Shown: piece by piece, positions 24,635 to 35,572 of the stretch
Numbering within the stretch: the stretch's first letter is position 1
How the letters are laid out: every line of letters begins with the position of its first letter
Position numbers and translations under genes: made by a program
From: Oxyruncus cristatus
Taxonomy: Eukaryota > Chordata > Aves > Passeriformes > Cotingidae
Length of the DNA stretch: 64,000 nucleotides
Direction of reading: 5' to 3'
NCBI GenBank assembly: GCA_013399855.1
Contig: VXAY01000779.1
Location: forward strand, 758,935 to 822,934
The notes under the pieces: generated by a model
The model's database searches: none
Told to the model about the DNA's origin: nothing
Seen by the model: only the letters and a program-made list of their open reading frames with translations

Positions 24635-27600
24635 TTCCCCTCCTGATTTAGTGGTACCAAAATGTTTTATGAATTCATGCCTTTTCCCCTGAGCAGTTCA
24701 TTTAGACGGGGAAAAAGCACCCAATAATAATACCAAAGCCCCTTCCCGTCCAATCATTTCATTCCAGTAGGTTGGAAAATAAATGTTTTCCATTATTTGC
24801 CTTGGAAATAGGTCTTCATTTAAAAATAAATTAGTTAATTTACCTTTCTGTATTTTTACATGTGTTTAAAGATGGCTAACACTGAATTTAAAATGTCACT
24901 ATGAAAATGCCTATTTATTTTCACTCTCATCTGGTAAAAGTCTTCTTAAAAATTCATTTAAACAGAAAAGGAACTCTCTCCCCTCCACTTCTTTTGTTTT
25001 GTTTTATCAATCCAAGAAAAAAAAGCCAAGAAAGCAGAAAGGGGAATGTCAAATACAATCTAAATCTCTTCACCTATGGTGAAGCCTGTCTATGAGGCTT
25101 CCACTGGGATCTCTGAGCAATGTGGCTTCTCCCAGCTCCCTTTGGCGCCTTTGCTCTTCCACCCCCAGACAGGTCCCCTCCTGTCTCCTGGGCATGGGGA
25201 TCTCTGTTGAACTGCTCAAGAGCTGCACCCAGCTGTCCTGATCCTAGTTTGGTTCCAAATGCAAAACACAAGAAATGAGACTATCAAGGAGACTTTGCAA
25301 TCTGGATACAAAATTGATCAATTTTGATAGTTTTACTCCAGCAACTTCATAGACTAATTCCCGTTTTTGAGGGCGTAGCAAACACTACTGCTTTCCAGTG
25401 AGATACACAGCTCTTTCCTCTCTTCAGCTTCAGACTTAGGTTTCTGAACTACTCCCAAACCATCTTGAGAATATTGCTGAGATGTAATATGGAGTCCCAG
25501 ATTTTGCTCAGTAAAGAACACCTCTTCAAACTGCGAGAGCTAAACTATGCAAACTGAGCTGGTTTTTTTTTAGTTTCCATGTGGCCAGATGGAAGAGGCA
25601 GGAGCTGTCCCGCTCTGATACCACTCACATGCTTATCTGTGGCTTCAAGATCTGGCAAAGGTTAGCAACTACCTTAAACCAGAGCAGCTTTTAGTTCAAG
25701 GGATCTCGAGGCACACCTAAATAAACATTGAGCACTTTTTTGCACAGTTTTGTGCATGCTCTACCAAGCCAATCCCAGGACATCCAGGTGAGGAACTCCT
25801 AGCCACAGTTTCATACCGTTTTTTTGGCTGCTGCATGTTAATTTCTTTGGGTTCCTCTACTTCTCTTTCAAGAGAGGTTTTTCTTAGGAACCAGGTCACA
25901 GTCATCTGTATTCTGAGGGCATAAAACCAAAAGGCCACGTTGTCACCTGGTGAAACTCCAATGTGGTGATGTTATAGCTGGTGGAATTGGTCTCCAAGAA
26001 CATAAAAGTGTGAAAATCTCTCAGAGATTGTTGAACTTGCAATCCCTCATGGGAACGAGCAGTGGTGACCAAGCAGGAGAAACCTCAGGGCAGCAGAATG
26101 AAAGGGAAAAATGTTTTCAACTCTCACAGTCTTAAGGGAGGGAAGAAAGGCAGTTGGGGAAAATTATGTAAAACAAACAGGCATCACACGATGTACAATA
26201 AGAAGAGGGTTGAAAGAAGGTAAGATGGATAATTAAGCAATAAGACACGACAGGCCACGCATTTCTGGGTGATTATTGCATGCCTGCTATGATGTTCTTT
26301 AGGAACAAATTTTTTCTGCACTAGAACTAGAATCACCCCCCAGGGACAGGCTGGCAGGAGGGTCTAATTGCTGTTATTACAAAATTAATTTTAAAATTAA
26401 AAACTAAATAATAATAATAGGAAGAAAAAAGGGACAACCTTTCTCTGCATCATGCTGTTTGTTAGAACATGTGGTGGGAAAAGAAATGACATCAACTAGA
26501 GTTGGTCATCAGAGGGAGGACAGTCACATCCCTGTGAGCTAATCCCTTGCTGCATCCTGCTGATATGCTGGCTTTTGCATGGCTTTTCTTCTGTCTTTCT
26601 CATTCTTGGCCTAGGCTGCCTGCCTTCAGGTCAACGTGTTCAACTAACTTCTTCTTGCGTCAAGAACTTCAATCTTTTATCCTGTTCTGAAAAATCCTAG
26701 TTTTGCTCCTTGCCTTATTCTATTTCTCCTTTTTGGTTTAAAAAAGAAAATCAAAACTGTTTGAGATATGGAAAGTAATACATACCGTGCCTGTGGTCCT
26801 GAAGCATGGAATTTGTCTGGTGTTTCTTCTACAAAGATGTTTTCATCCCTTCTACTCTGCCACTCCCCATCTTCTACACATCCACCTCCTTCAGTGAACC
26901 TGTAAGTAATTGGGGTTCAATACTATCTCTGCATTGAACGTGAAGGAAGGTAATATACCAAAAAAGAAGGGTTCATCTTCTTTACCATGTAGCAGTGGAT
27001 AGTAATAAAATAGTTACTCAGGCAGGTGCTATTAGCTTATATGGTGTTTTGCTAGCACTGAGCGACATTCTTTTATGCACAGAAATCACCTGTTTAAATT
27101 AGTTTGGTTGGGAAACATTCCATGTGAAATATTTTCTATTTTCAGGACCAAATCTCCTATTCCTACGTTTCTAAATCAAATGCCCTCAAAAATCCTCATT
27201 CTAGAGAAATTCAGTAACGTTATTGAAAAAAAAAGGTTATCCTATTTTGCAAAGGAAAAGACATTTTGAGATTTCCATGGAAATGGAATTCCTGTTCTTT
27301 GCAGTTCTGATAGGTTTAGTTTATTAAACTGCTTGCCTAATATAGATTTCTGATCAGATAATGACTCAAGAGCATTTAGTTACATTGGATATACCTGTAT
27401 CAGCAGCTCCAGATTTAGTCTTTACACACCTTGGATTTTCCCTTAAAGACATAAATGTTTGAAGCAAAGCAAATAGACTCTCTAAAAGTGGTCTCCAGCC
27501 TCCACTGTCATTCATGCCAGTTGAGACTCCAATATCTATAGGGAAGGTCTATATCTTTATTTGCTGAGTGGTGATATCAGGACTCAGCTCTTGATAGCTG

Positions 27601-27659
27601 CTGTAAAAACAGGAGACCAGCTAAGACCAAATGAAACAGAGGTCAGGAGGAAAAGAAGA
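24635..27659. other. AT-rich unique sequence, nothing coding
   Basis: 24640-24920 is AT-rich with ATTA and AAATAAAT words, and could be conserved non-coding sequence. 26381-26425 is low-complexity A/T with a perfect AAAATTAATTTT palindrome and short AAT repeats. No gene, RNA or transposon was recognised. Confidence 0.45.
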
Positions 27660-27745
27660 TGCATAGAGAAATGAAACAGCATACCCATGATCACATCAGA
27701 AATAGTAGCAAGATCAGGATTGGATTTCAGTCTGTCTGAAACTCA
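27660..27745 (-). mobile_element. Probable MIR-type SINE remnant, antisense
   Basis: TACCCATGATCACATCAGAA, then ATAGTAGCAAGATCAGGATT and GGATTTCAG, follow the order of antisense MIR core and tRNA-related sequence (TGCCCAAGGTCACA, AGTAAGTGGCAGAGC, GGGATTCGAACCCAG). Similarity is low, as expected for such an old element. It could be another tRNA-derived SINE sharing the core. Confidence 0.4.
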
Positions 27746-28180
27746 ACCCAGAAGTGTGCCATTAGGGGATATTTTGGTTTGTTGTCAGGGAACATGGGGG
27801 AAAACAAATCCAGCTCACTACTCTTCCCAAAATCAATCATGTTCAGGTGAGTTATATTTATCAAAATGAAAAAATGGTCAATAAAAGTGTGTTCTGGAAA
27901 ATGAGATTTTGCTCTATCTAAAAAACAAAACAACAAAACACAAGAAAACCCCAACAGCAAAACAGCCTTGAAAAGTAATTTAAGCTCTATAACTTCATTG
28001 TACTTGCTACATTAGGACATGAGATGTTTTTCACATGCCACTGCATGTTACCATCATCTTATCAAAGGGATGAATCTGTGACCTTTAACATCAAAGCCTG
28101 GGCTACATAATTAGAATAAAGGAATGACCTGCAATACTTGTTATCATTAGGTGGCTCAACTAGTGCAATGGGAACATGCC
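27746..28180. other. Unique sequence with an A/C-rich patch
   Basis: 27919-27965 is low-complexity AAAAC/AACA. Nothing else was recognised. Confidence 0.55.
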
Positions 28181-28245
28181 ATTATATATATATATAATAT
28201 ATATATACACATACATATATATATGTACAAACATATATATATATA
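28181..28245. repeat. (TA)n/(CATA)n microsatellite
   Basis: Alternating TATA tracts separated by ACACATACATA and GTACAAACA. It is strongly self-complementary and could form hairpins. Length polymorphism is likely. Confidence 0.9.
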
Positions 28246-31041
28246 CTGCTGTAGAAGGAGGAGAAAATGTATCTCAGGAGAGAGTTAAATTAATCACCAG
28301 TAAGTGAATGCAAAGTTGCTTATGCAGACATTTTCTTGTAAAGATCTGGTCTCTGTCTATGCAGTAAGTACATGCAGAGACTTGCTGTATCCAGGTTGAC
28401 AGCTCTGGTGTTAACATTTGTGGGGAAAGGTTAAACAGCATCATGGCACCACTTGAAAAGATTTAATAGATTGAATCGTACCTTCTTAGCCTCCCACATT
28501 TTCTAAGGTAAACTGGAGTAGGAAATTCCACAAGGCTGGTAAACAAATTTCTACCTCATGGACAGTGTTAAGCCATCATGCCAAAAGGCTGTGAGAATGA
28601 ACTGATACTCCCAATTTGAAGGGAGGAAAGAAAAATATCAAACGAGGTGACCCTTTCCCTTTTCTGTTGCTGGGAAGAAGTTCCCTTGACCATCTCCACA
28701 CAGCCCATTCACAAGGAGTCAGATGTAGCAGCTCCAAAAGAAATAAAAATCATGGAAGAGACAGGGATGTATCAGGGGTGTGAGGGAAAGAAAAGTTGGT
28801 TGAAATAATGAGAGAAATGAGTGCAAACAGATGATATTTGTCATACTATTCTGAATAGAGCTTCACAGATATTGAATGCAAAGAATTTCTTTCTACTGGG
28901 ACAGGACCACTTAACCTGCTGAAACATTAACTTTCCACTTCCGAGGGTCAGCTCCCTGCTTACCCAGAATTGCTGTGCCGACTGATACTATGCATCTGCC
29001 AAGGCCAATGCTACAAAATGGAGATCTGGCGTTCAACATGCTCAGCTCATGACCAGGGTTTTGCTCTCTGCCACCAGCCTCCCCCACGACACATGCCTAA
29101 CCTCACTTGGAACTTTCAGAAAGCTCTGGCTCTTGAGCTGAGGCCTCTCTTAGGGCAGGCTTGAAGGTTTGCAGTGTGGTAGGGTAAATGAATTTGGTTT
29201 TGAAAGGTTTAAGACCTGCTGGATCTGCAAAGGTCACAGCTCACCAGCTGCACCATCTTACCAAGAAAGTCCTGCTCGGTGTGGTGCAGGAGGAAGCTTA
29301 AAAGGAAGCTGCATGGGAGGATAATGAAATGGATGAGTGGGGAGGCTGTTTCACACAGAAAAGCAGAGTGGTAGACACTATGAATTTGTATATTTATTTC
29401 CATATTCTGTTTTTATTTCCATTGTCGTTTGTTGTAAAATGATGGTCTCACTGTTCTCAGAGCAAAGTAATCAAGCTCACGTATCCAAATCAAGTTCAGT
29501 GTATAAACCCTTCTATTTTTTAGCACCTTTGCCTTTAGGCAGCTGGACAAAGGAATTGAAACACTCAGACAACACTTCAGGGTACCCATCAGAGGCTCTC
29601 TTACCTGCTGCTGTGGTGCAGAAGGTGGCAAACAAGTTTTCTCCATCAGATCCACCTGCCACATGTATCTCTACTCATGGGGGAAGGTGAGGCAGAGAGA
29701 AAACAGAACTGAGAGCAAAACTCAGTTCAGTGAAGAGGTGCTGGAGATGAGATGCAGTGATTCAGTTGTACTTGGGCTCTGCGCAGAGGCAACGTTACCA
29801 GAGCGCCCGGTGCTGTTCCTGGTGCATTGGGCGTGGTGGTACCAACAGGCTCTGACTGGGAGGCAGAGTAAGAGATTAGGAAACCATTCCAGGAGATGAC
29901 CGTTGTCTCATCTTGTAGCAGCAACCTGGCAAAACAGACCCATAGTCAGAGAAATCTCTTCTTATCAGACTTGTTAGAACCTCAGAGTGGTTTCTCTCAC
30001 CAGAATTTTCCTGGGAGAAAATTAATCCACACGTTTGTAAATCAGTGTAACAGTTGGTAGCCTATTTCAATTCCCATGAAGTAAATTGTTCTTCAAAGAA
30101 GCCTTTGCTTTTTTTTTTTCCTCTCACCTTTTTTGGCTTCTCCTTCTGCCACTTGCACCTTGACTGAGATGCACCCTACTCCTTTTTTTCTACACTTTAT
30201 AAAGTTGTTTCATCTGATTTTATTTTTCCTCACTTCTTGAAGCTGGAAATACACTCATTAAGTTTTTACTGGGGAGAAAAATAACAAAAAGGTTTCACCC
30301 CAAGGTGGTGGAATTCTAATCCACCTGAAGGACAACTAACAGCAGGAAGCATCCAACCCTCTCTGACACCCCACCCAACCTACCACCCCAGTCAAATTTT
30401 TCTCATGATTTTCAGGTCAACCATGTACTCAAGAGCCTCCATGTAACGAATTTTCATTTTACTCATTCAAGTAAAATTTCTTTGCAAGCTTTCCATGCAG
30501 CCTGAAGCCTACAGCTATTTTTGAATCTTTCTATCTTTCTAAGGGCGAGGCAGAGTCAAGTTACCTTGTCATCAAATTCTCATTTTGGCAAGAAGGGTAG
30601 TGGGGGTGAAGAAACAGAGGACTTTATAGCAATAATCACTAACCAAAACACTTCAGAGTGCCTGAACTTGTTACTGTGTCTGTTCAGTTCTTCGACAATA
30701 TGTCAAGCAGAAAGAAAACAGCTTAATTTTTCACAAGCCTGGTTGCTTGCTGAAGTTAACAACACAGAAACTTGTTTGAACTAGTGAACGGAGGGAACAT
30801 TCTATTAATACCAGAGTCACAGTCCCCCATTCCCCACAACCCACCAGATGTCTGAATTTAAAGTGTCACCTCACGAATCACATCAGTTTCTATTGGCAAA
30901 ATCTTGGTCTGTATTCCAAATGCCCCAAAGGCACTGAGCTGTTCTTGCAAGGTCTTTGATATGGTCTGTTAATAATATGGTTATAAAAGGCCACGTGTAT
31001 TTATGGTGCATTATTATTAATATAGCTCCTCTTCCCATCAC
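28246..31041. other. Unique non-coding sequence, nothing recognised
   Basis: A poly-T run of about 11 lies near 30108-30118. A 117-codon plus-strand frame at 29337-29690 starts at a non-ATG codon and has no recognisable domain. No transposon family was identified. Confidence 0.5.
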
Positions 31042-31059
31042 TGTTTGTTTGTTTGTTTC
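31042..31059 (+). repeat. Short (TTTG)n repeat
   Basis: Four TTTG units in a row. Confidence 0.8.
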
Positions 31060-31961
31060 ATTATTTCCTCTCAGACAACTAAATTGCTCTGGACACAAGT
31101 ATCGTGCAAGTCCTCTCACCTTTCTGTCAGCTCAGTTTGGTATCTGCCCGCTCCCTTGCTGGTAGATGGTATGGCATAGCTATGTATTCACATCAACACT
31201 GGAGTTTTTAAAAAGGAAAGATTCTGGGAAGAGAGATAAATTCTGGGAAAACTCTGAAGGAAACCAAAATAAACCCGTTCCCCATGGAATCTGATTGTGG
31301 CAATTTTTGAATGTCTTTTCTTCCATATGCTCCAAAAAAAGAATCAAAACCCCGAAAATGTTTGGGCCAAAACTTTTTTGGTCTTCGTCAAAAAGTCAAA
31401 ATTCCTGTGGAAAGAAGCCACTTTTCAAGAAAATGTACGTTTAGTCAAAGCTTCAGTTTCCCAGTAAAGCCAGTGTTGACTACAGCTCTGCCAAAGCTGA
31501 GCGAGACTGTTGGGCAGCTCCACCTCCTCCTGCCACAGCATTGTCTTGGGCCACTTGCCTTGATATATGGGTTTTACATGGCATAGAGAGGAAAGTCAAA
31601 AGCTTTGCTCATCTGATCCATCAGGTAATAAGGAAGAGCAGAGCCTAGGTAGGGAAAGAAGCTGAGAAGGAATTGGAGGCTGAACTCTGGTCTGCGTTGG
31701 TGCAAGATCATCCCAACATTTTGGATCAGAGTAACCTTCTAAAAAGGTCTTTTGTTCCCATGATTTATAGCTTGCCCTAGGACCTGTGGTCTGGTGAAGA
31801 CACCCATTGCAGTCCCAGGAGCCTTTCCTTCAAGTCAGCCAAGATCCTGAGGAAAGGGGAATCTGTTGGCTCTGGTTCTGGAGACCTCATGCATACACAT
31901 ACCTCTACGTGAGGGTCAGTGCCACTCCCAGACACTTTGTGCATTTCTTAATTCTTGTTGG
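31060..31961. other. Unique non-coding sequence, nothing recognised
   Basis: No repeat or exon signal was seen. Frames are under about 92 codons. Confidence 0.55.
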
Positions 31962-32010
31962 TTTCTTTTTTATTTATTTTTCCTTTTTTCTTTTTCCTTT
32001 TTTTTTTTTC
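31962..32010 (+). repeat. T-rich pyrimidine tract
   Basis: About 50 bases of mostly T with C and few A. It resembles a polypyrimidine tract, but no suitable AG follows nearby, so I do not call a splice acceptor. Confidence 0.8.
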
Positions 32011-33422
32011 TGATATCTAAAATTAAGGAATCATGCAGATGGAAAACATCTGCCAGTTCTTTGTGCATGGAAAAAACATAACACATGGCAGGGATGATAA
32101 GTAATAATAAATAATGATGATGATGAAATCATTTGGAGAAGCACGACGGTTTGATTTGTCCAGAGCAAGCATCACACACTCTCTGTCTGGGCTAAGAAGG
32201 ATAAATAGACCACTGTGGTTTGAAATCTTGCAAATGGCAACACAATTTTGAGACATTTAGGAGGAGCAGATGCTGAACATGGCTTAACTTTTTGTGTGTT
32301 TGCTCCTTAGTGCCTAGTCAGAGCCTCTTCAGGTGTGCAAAAGGAGCCTGACCTCCTGAATGCAGGTCTATTTATGTATGAGTCACAAATCACTGTCTCT
32401 CCTAAAACTAACAAAGCTAGGCCAAAGAATGACATAGCCTGCCAATGATGTAATATTCCATTTTCTACCTTGTTACCTAATACAGGATTCTGAAATTGGA
32501 TCCAAGGGACAAGTCATGTATTCGCTTCCCTAAGGTTATCACAAAAAAAAGTAGCTTTTCACCCAGAGGACATAATTCTTGGTGTCTCCCAAACATCCAT
32601 GCAGAAATCAGCTCTAATTGTATTCCTTCAGATCCTGTTCAGACATTCATCAGTGTCCACCTAAAAACTTCTGGGATTTGTGTTGTGCCTGGTCATCTCA
32701 GACTGTAGGTAATGATGCTGTAAAACCCAGTGAGTGTTATCTAATGGAGAGGGACAAAGAGGATTATTTAATGAGTTGTCGGGTCTCAGCTGAGTTTCCA
32801 GATTGCAGGTGTTCTCCTTAATGTTTGCCATCAGGTTGGTGCTCTCCTGTTTTTGTAAGTAATTAGGCCCCAATGACTCCTGATTTTGGAAGGCTTTGAA
32901 GCCGTGGCATGTCTGCAGGCAGAATAGCAGGGATGGTAGGAAAGGAGTACTGTGCACTGTCAAAGGAAGGTCTGTATTCACACGAGGGAGAGTGTTCAGT
33001 TGAGGGAGAAGGTGATTCATACGCTCGTGTGTGTGCAGGGCTGCAGGACACTGATAAAGGGAATGTGTCAGGACCCTCTGTGTGTATTTAAGGCTGGCTG
33101 AACAATGTGATACCAGAAGTCTCAAAGGACAGTGACAGTCTTGTCTACCTTCAGACTTCAGCTGTTTATGGGAGATACCTCTGAAGAGCCTGAGATCTCA
33201 ACCTCAGGGGCTGTCCCTCAGCTGTCCCATAATGTCTCTAGTAGGATGATTCACAAATGGAAACAACGTTGAAAAAACCCAGCATTAACACTCACAACAA
33301 GGCATGCTGTCTGTATGTGTCTCTGTGTGCACTTTGCCAGCATGTTTGTGTGAGTGTAAACACAGCATAGCATTTACTTTGTGTGTGTATGTGTCTGCTG
33401 GAATGGTTGAAACTTAAGATTT
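32011..33422. other. Unique non-coding sequence with short repeats
   Basis: A short AATAATAA/ATGATGATG patch lies at 32104-32126, and TGTGTG words near 33310-33395. A 154-codon minus-strand frame at 32661-33125 has no recognisable domain. Confidence 0.5.
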
Positions 33423-33437
33423 AAAAAAAAAAAAAAA
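33423..33437 (+). repeat. Poly-A tract (15 A)
   Basis: A clean run of 15 A with a further A-rich patch following. No element body can be tied to it. Confidence 0.85.
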
Positions 33438-33877
33438 GGAAAAAATGCAAAGGAATCAGAGCTGAGCAACCCGAGAATGATGATGCAATGATATTGCAGC
33501 AGCAAAAGCAAAATGATCTGCTAAAAATACACCAGAGGGATCTAAATATTTCCATAAACAGATGGAGGTCGGAGCCCAAATGGAAGAGAAAAATGTAAGT
33601 AAAGGAAATTGCATTTGACAACCATAAGGGTCTTATAGTTCTTCTGTGTCTTTTATCCCAAAAGGGTTTTTTACAGATGCTTACACTTGGGCAAAAGAGG
33701 AGTCTGATCCCACAATGCTTTACTCACATGAGTAACCCTAATTTATGTTCGTAGACTCAAAGGGACCAATGAGCAATACCTTGTATGAATTCTTTTAGAG
33801 GAGGCATCTGGCAGTGCTTTATAGTGAAGGCTGCAGAACAGTTTTCATGCTAAAACCCTCTTTTATTCATTCTCATA

Positions 33878-34150
33878 ATTTTTTCTTTTTCTTTTTCAGA
33901 GCATTTGCGTTGTCGGATGAAATTTTCCAAACATAGTCCATGCCTGAATGTGAATTTTGTTGGGATGCATGAGGAAGGACAGCTTCAGACTGACTGGAAA
34001 AATATGCTCTCCTGTAAACAAAAAGGTCCAAGCCTCTTCCTGCCTGTTTCTTGCTCCTTTATCCAAACAAATGAGAAAGGGCTAAATTTTCTTTACTGAG
34101 TTATCCTATAGGGAGACAGGGATGGTGAAGTTTGGTGGAATATCAAAATA
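33878..34150 (+). other. Weak terminal-exon-like segment (unproven)
   Basis: A long T/C tract ends in CTTTTTCTTTTTCAG at 33899, a strong-looking splice acceptor. One frame is then open for about 66 codons to a TGA at about 34097, and an AATAAA lies near 34145. That order would suit a last exon of a coding or non-coding transcript. The peptide has no recognised domain, and each element is individually common. No upstream partner exon was found. Confidence 0.15.
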
Positions 34151-34289
34151 AAAACCACCCTAGAAATATTTTAAATTTGTAAGTACCTGAAATCCTGAAT
34201 ATGTCCTGCAGTGGTGAAATTCGGCTGCTAGAGAAAGGGTATCAGAGAGCTGTATGGCACGGACTCCTTAGAAGCCAGATGCCTGTGCT

Positions 34290-34372
34290 TAAGCCTTACT
34301 TTGATCTTGCCCAAGTTCACCCAGCTATGAGTGGGAACCTGACTTTCTGACTGGGAAACCAAACCCAGGTGT
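34290..34372 (-). mobile_element. Probable MIR-type SINE remnant, antisense
   Basis: CTTGCCCAAGTTCACCCAGC, then TATGAGTGGGAACCTGACT and AACCAAACCCAGG, align in order with antisense MIR (TTGCCCAAGGTCACACAGC, TAGTAAGTGGCAGAG, CGAACCCAGG). The 5' and 3' limits are uncertain. Confidence 0.55.
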
Positions 34373-35149
34373 GGTGCCAGCTGTAGAATTTCCCTGTGGC
34401 CCTGATGGACCACCTTGGCTTACAGTAGAACTAAGGCAGGATTAAAAATCATCATCATAACCCCTCTCCTGTCTGGAAATTGCTTTGAAGACTAAGAAGT
34501 ACCCAAGCTAGGGAACCTTGGCTCTTGAGCTGCTGCAGCTCAAGTTCCAAGCAAGGATGAAACATTTTGAATCCACACCAAGATGAGTTCTGAGTGGGGC
34601 ACAAACAAAAACACATTTGAAAGATTCGACAAAAATTCTTTCTACCGGAGAAAGTAAACTAGCTCCATTTCATGGAGTAAAAAATTTCTTTGGGTTACTT
34701 TTGTTTGTTTGTTTTCTTTCCAACTCTTGGTCACGTCTAATAGTCAGCCTAGAAGGAGAAGGTTAAAATGGTTTTTCAAGATGTAAAAAACCCCAAAATC
34801 AAATACGCTGAAATAACTTATTTTGAGAATACTTGGCTTTAAAGCTTCACGTTTCACACTCTCCTTTCTGAACAAGCATCTGTCCAAACCAACACATTTC
34901 TAGGAAAATGCATTTCTTTTAAATGGAGTTTTTAAACAGGAAAATATCTTACTGGAAAAAATGTGTTCTGATCTCTTCTTCAGACAAACAAGAGTGACCG
35001 TTTCATACAGCATTTGGAAGATCAAGCTGTCCTATCTAGACATTTATATGGATGCCTCCAGACAGCTTAGTGAATATGAATATTCAGTTTAATCCTTGTT
35101 ATGCGTGCTGCAGAATTCTGCCTTGTTACATCATATGAGTGTCCCAAGC
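34373..35149. other. Unique AT-rich sequence, nothing recognised
   Basis: A short TTTG repeat lies at about 34700-34715. There is no exon or further transposon signal. Confidence 0.55.
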
Positions 35150-35212
35150 TATAGGTGCTGGACCAGAGGATGTGTCAGGTCCCTTCCAATCTAAATCAGT
35201 TTGTTATTCTAA
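35150..35212 (+). mobile_element. CR1 3' tail, sense
   Basis: GGTGCTGGACCAGAGGATG, then TCAGGTCCCTTCCAATCTAA and TTGTTATTCTAA, match the last about 60 bases of CR1 (TGGACTAGATGA, GAGGTCCCTTCCAACC, ATTCTATG-like end). Only the extreme 3' end is present, which is typical of 5'-truncated LINE insertion or long decay. Confidence 0.6.
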
Positions 35213-35555
35213 CCATGGCATGCCAAACACAACATATAGTAAACCCATCAAATTCCTTTTATCCTGCTGTACTTTAATTATATTCATGATGATGATGATG
35301 AGAAATAAGCACCTGTAATTATACACCCTAAAATGAAATTGAGATTATTTGATGTGAGGTTTGAGGGCCTGATTACACGACACTCATGTTAAAAGTACCT
35401 CACATTCTGTTTAAAATGATGAAAGATCAGTAAGGTGCTCTGTGAAGACTCCAGAGAAACTGCAGGGTTTTTTGTCACTGAAGATATTGTCTAATGACAA
35501 ACTGTACATTTCTGTTTGGGGAATAGCAGATTCAAACTGTCCAGCTCGGGTATTG

Positions 35556-35572
35556 TTTTTTTTTTTTTTTTT
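35556..35572 (+). repeat. Poly-T tract (17 T)
   Basis: A clean run of 17 T followed by CTTTCAAG. It could be read as the tail of a minus-strand retroposon, but no body is recognisable. Confidence 0.85.

Noticed and set aside
31962..32010. Long pyrimidine tract as a splice acceptor
   Set aside because: No AG in the right place follows; best described as a low-complexity T tract.
32661..33125. 154-codon minus-strand open frame
   Set aside because: Overlaps open frames in other registers; no domain and no gene context.
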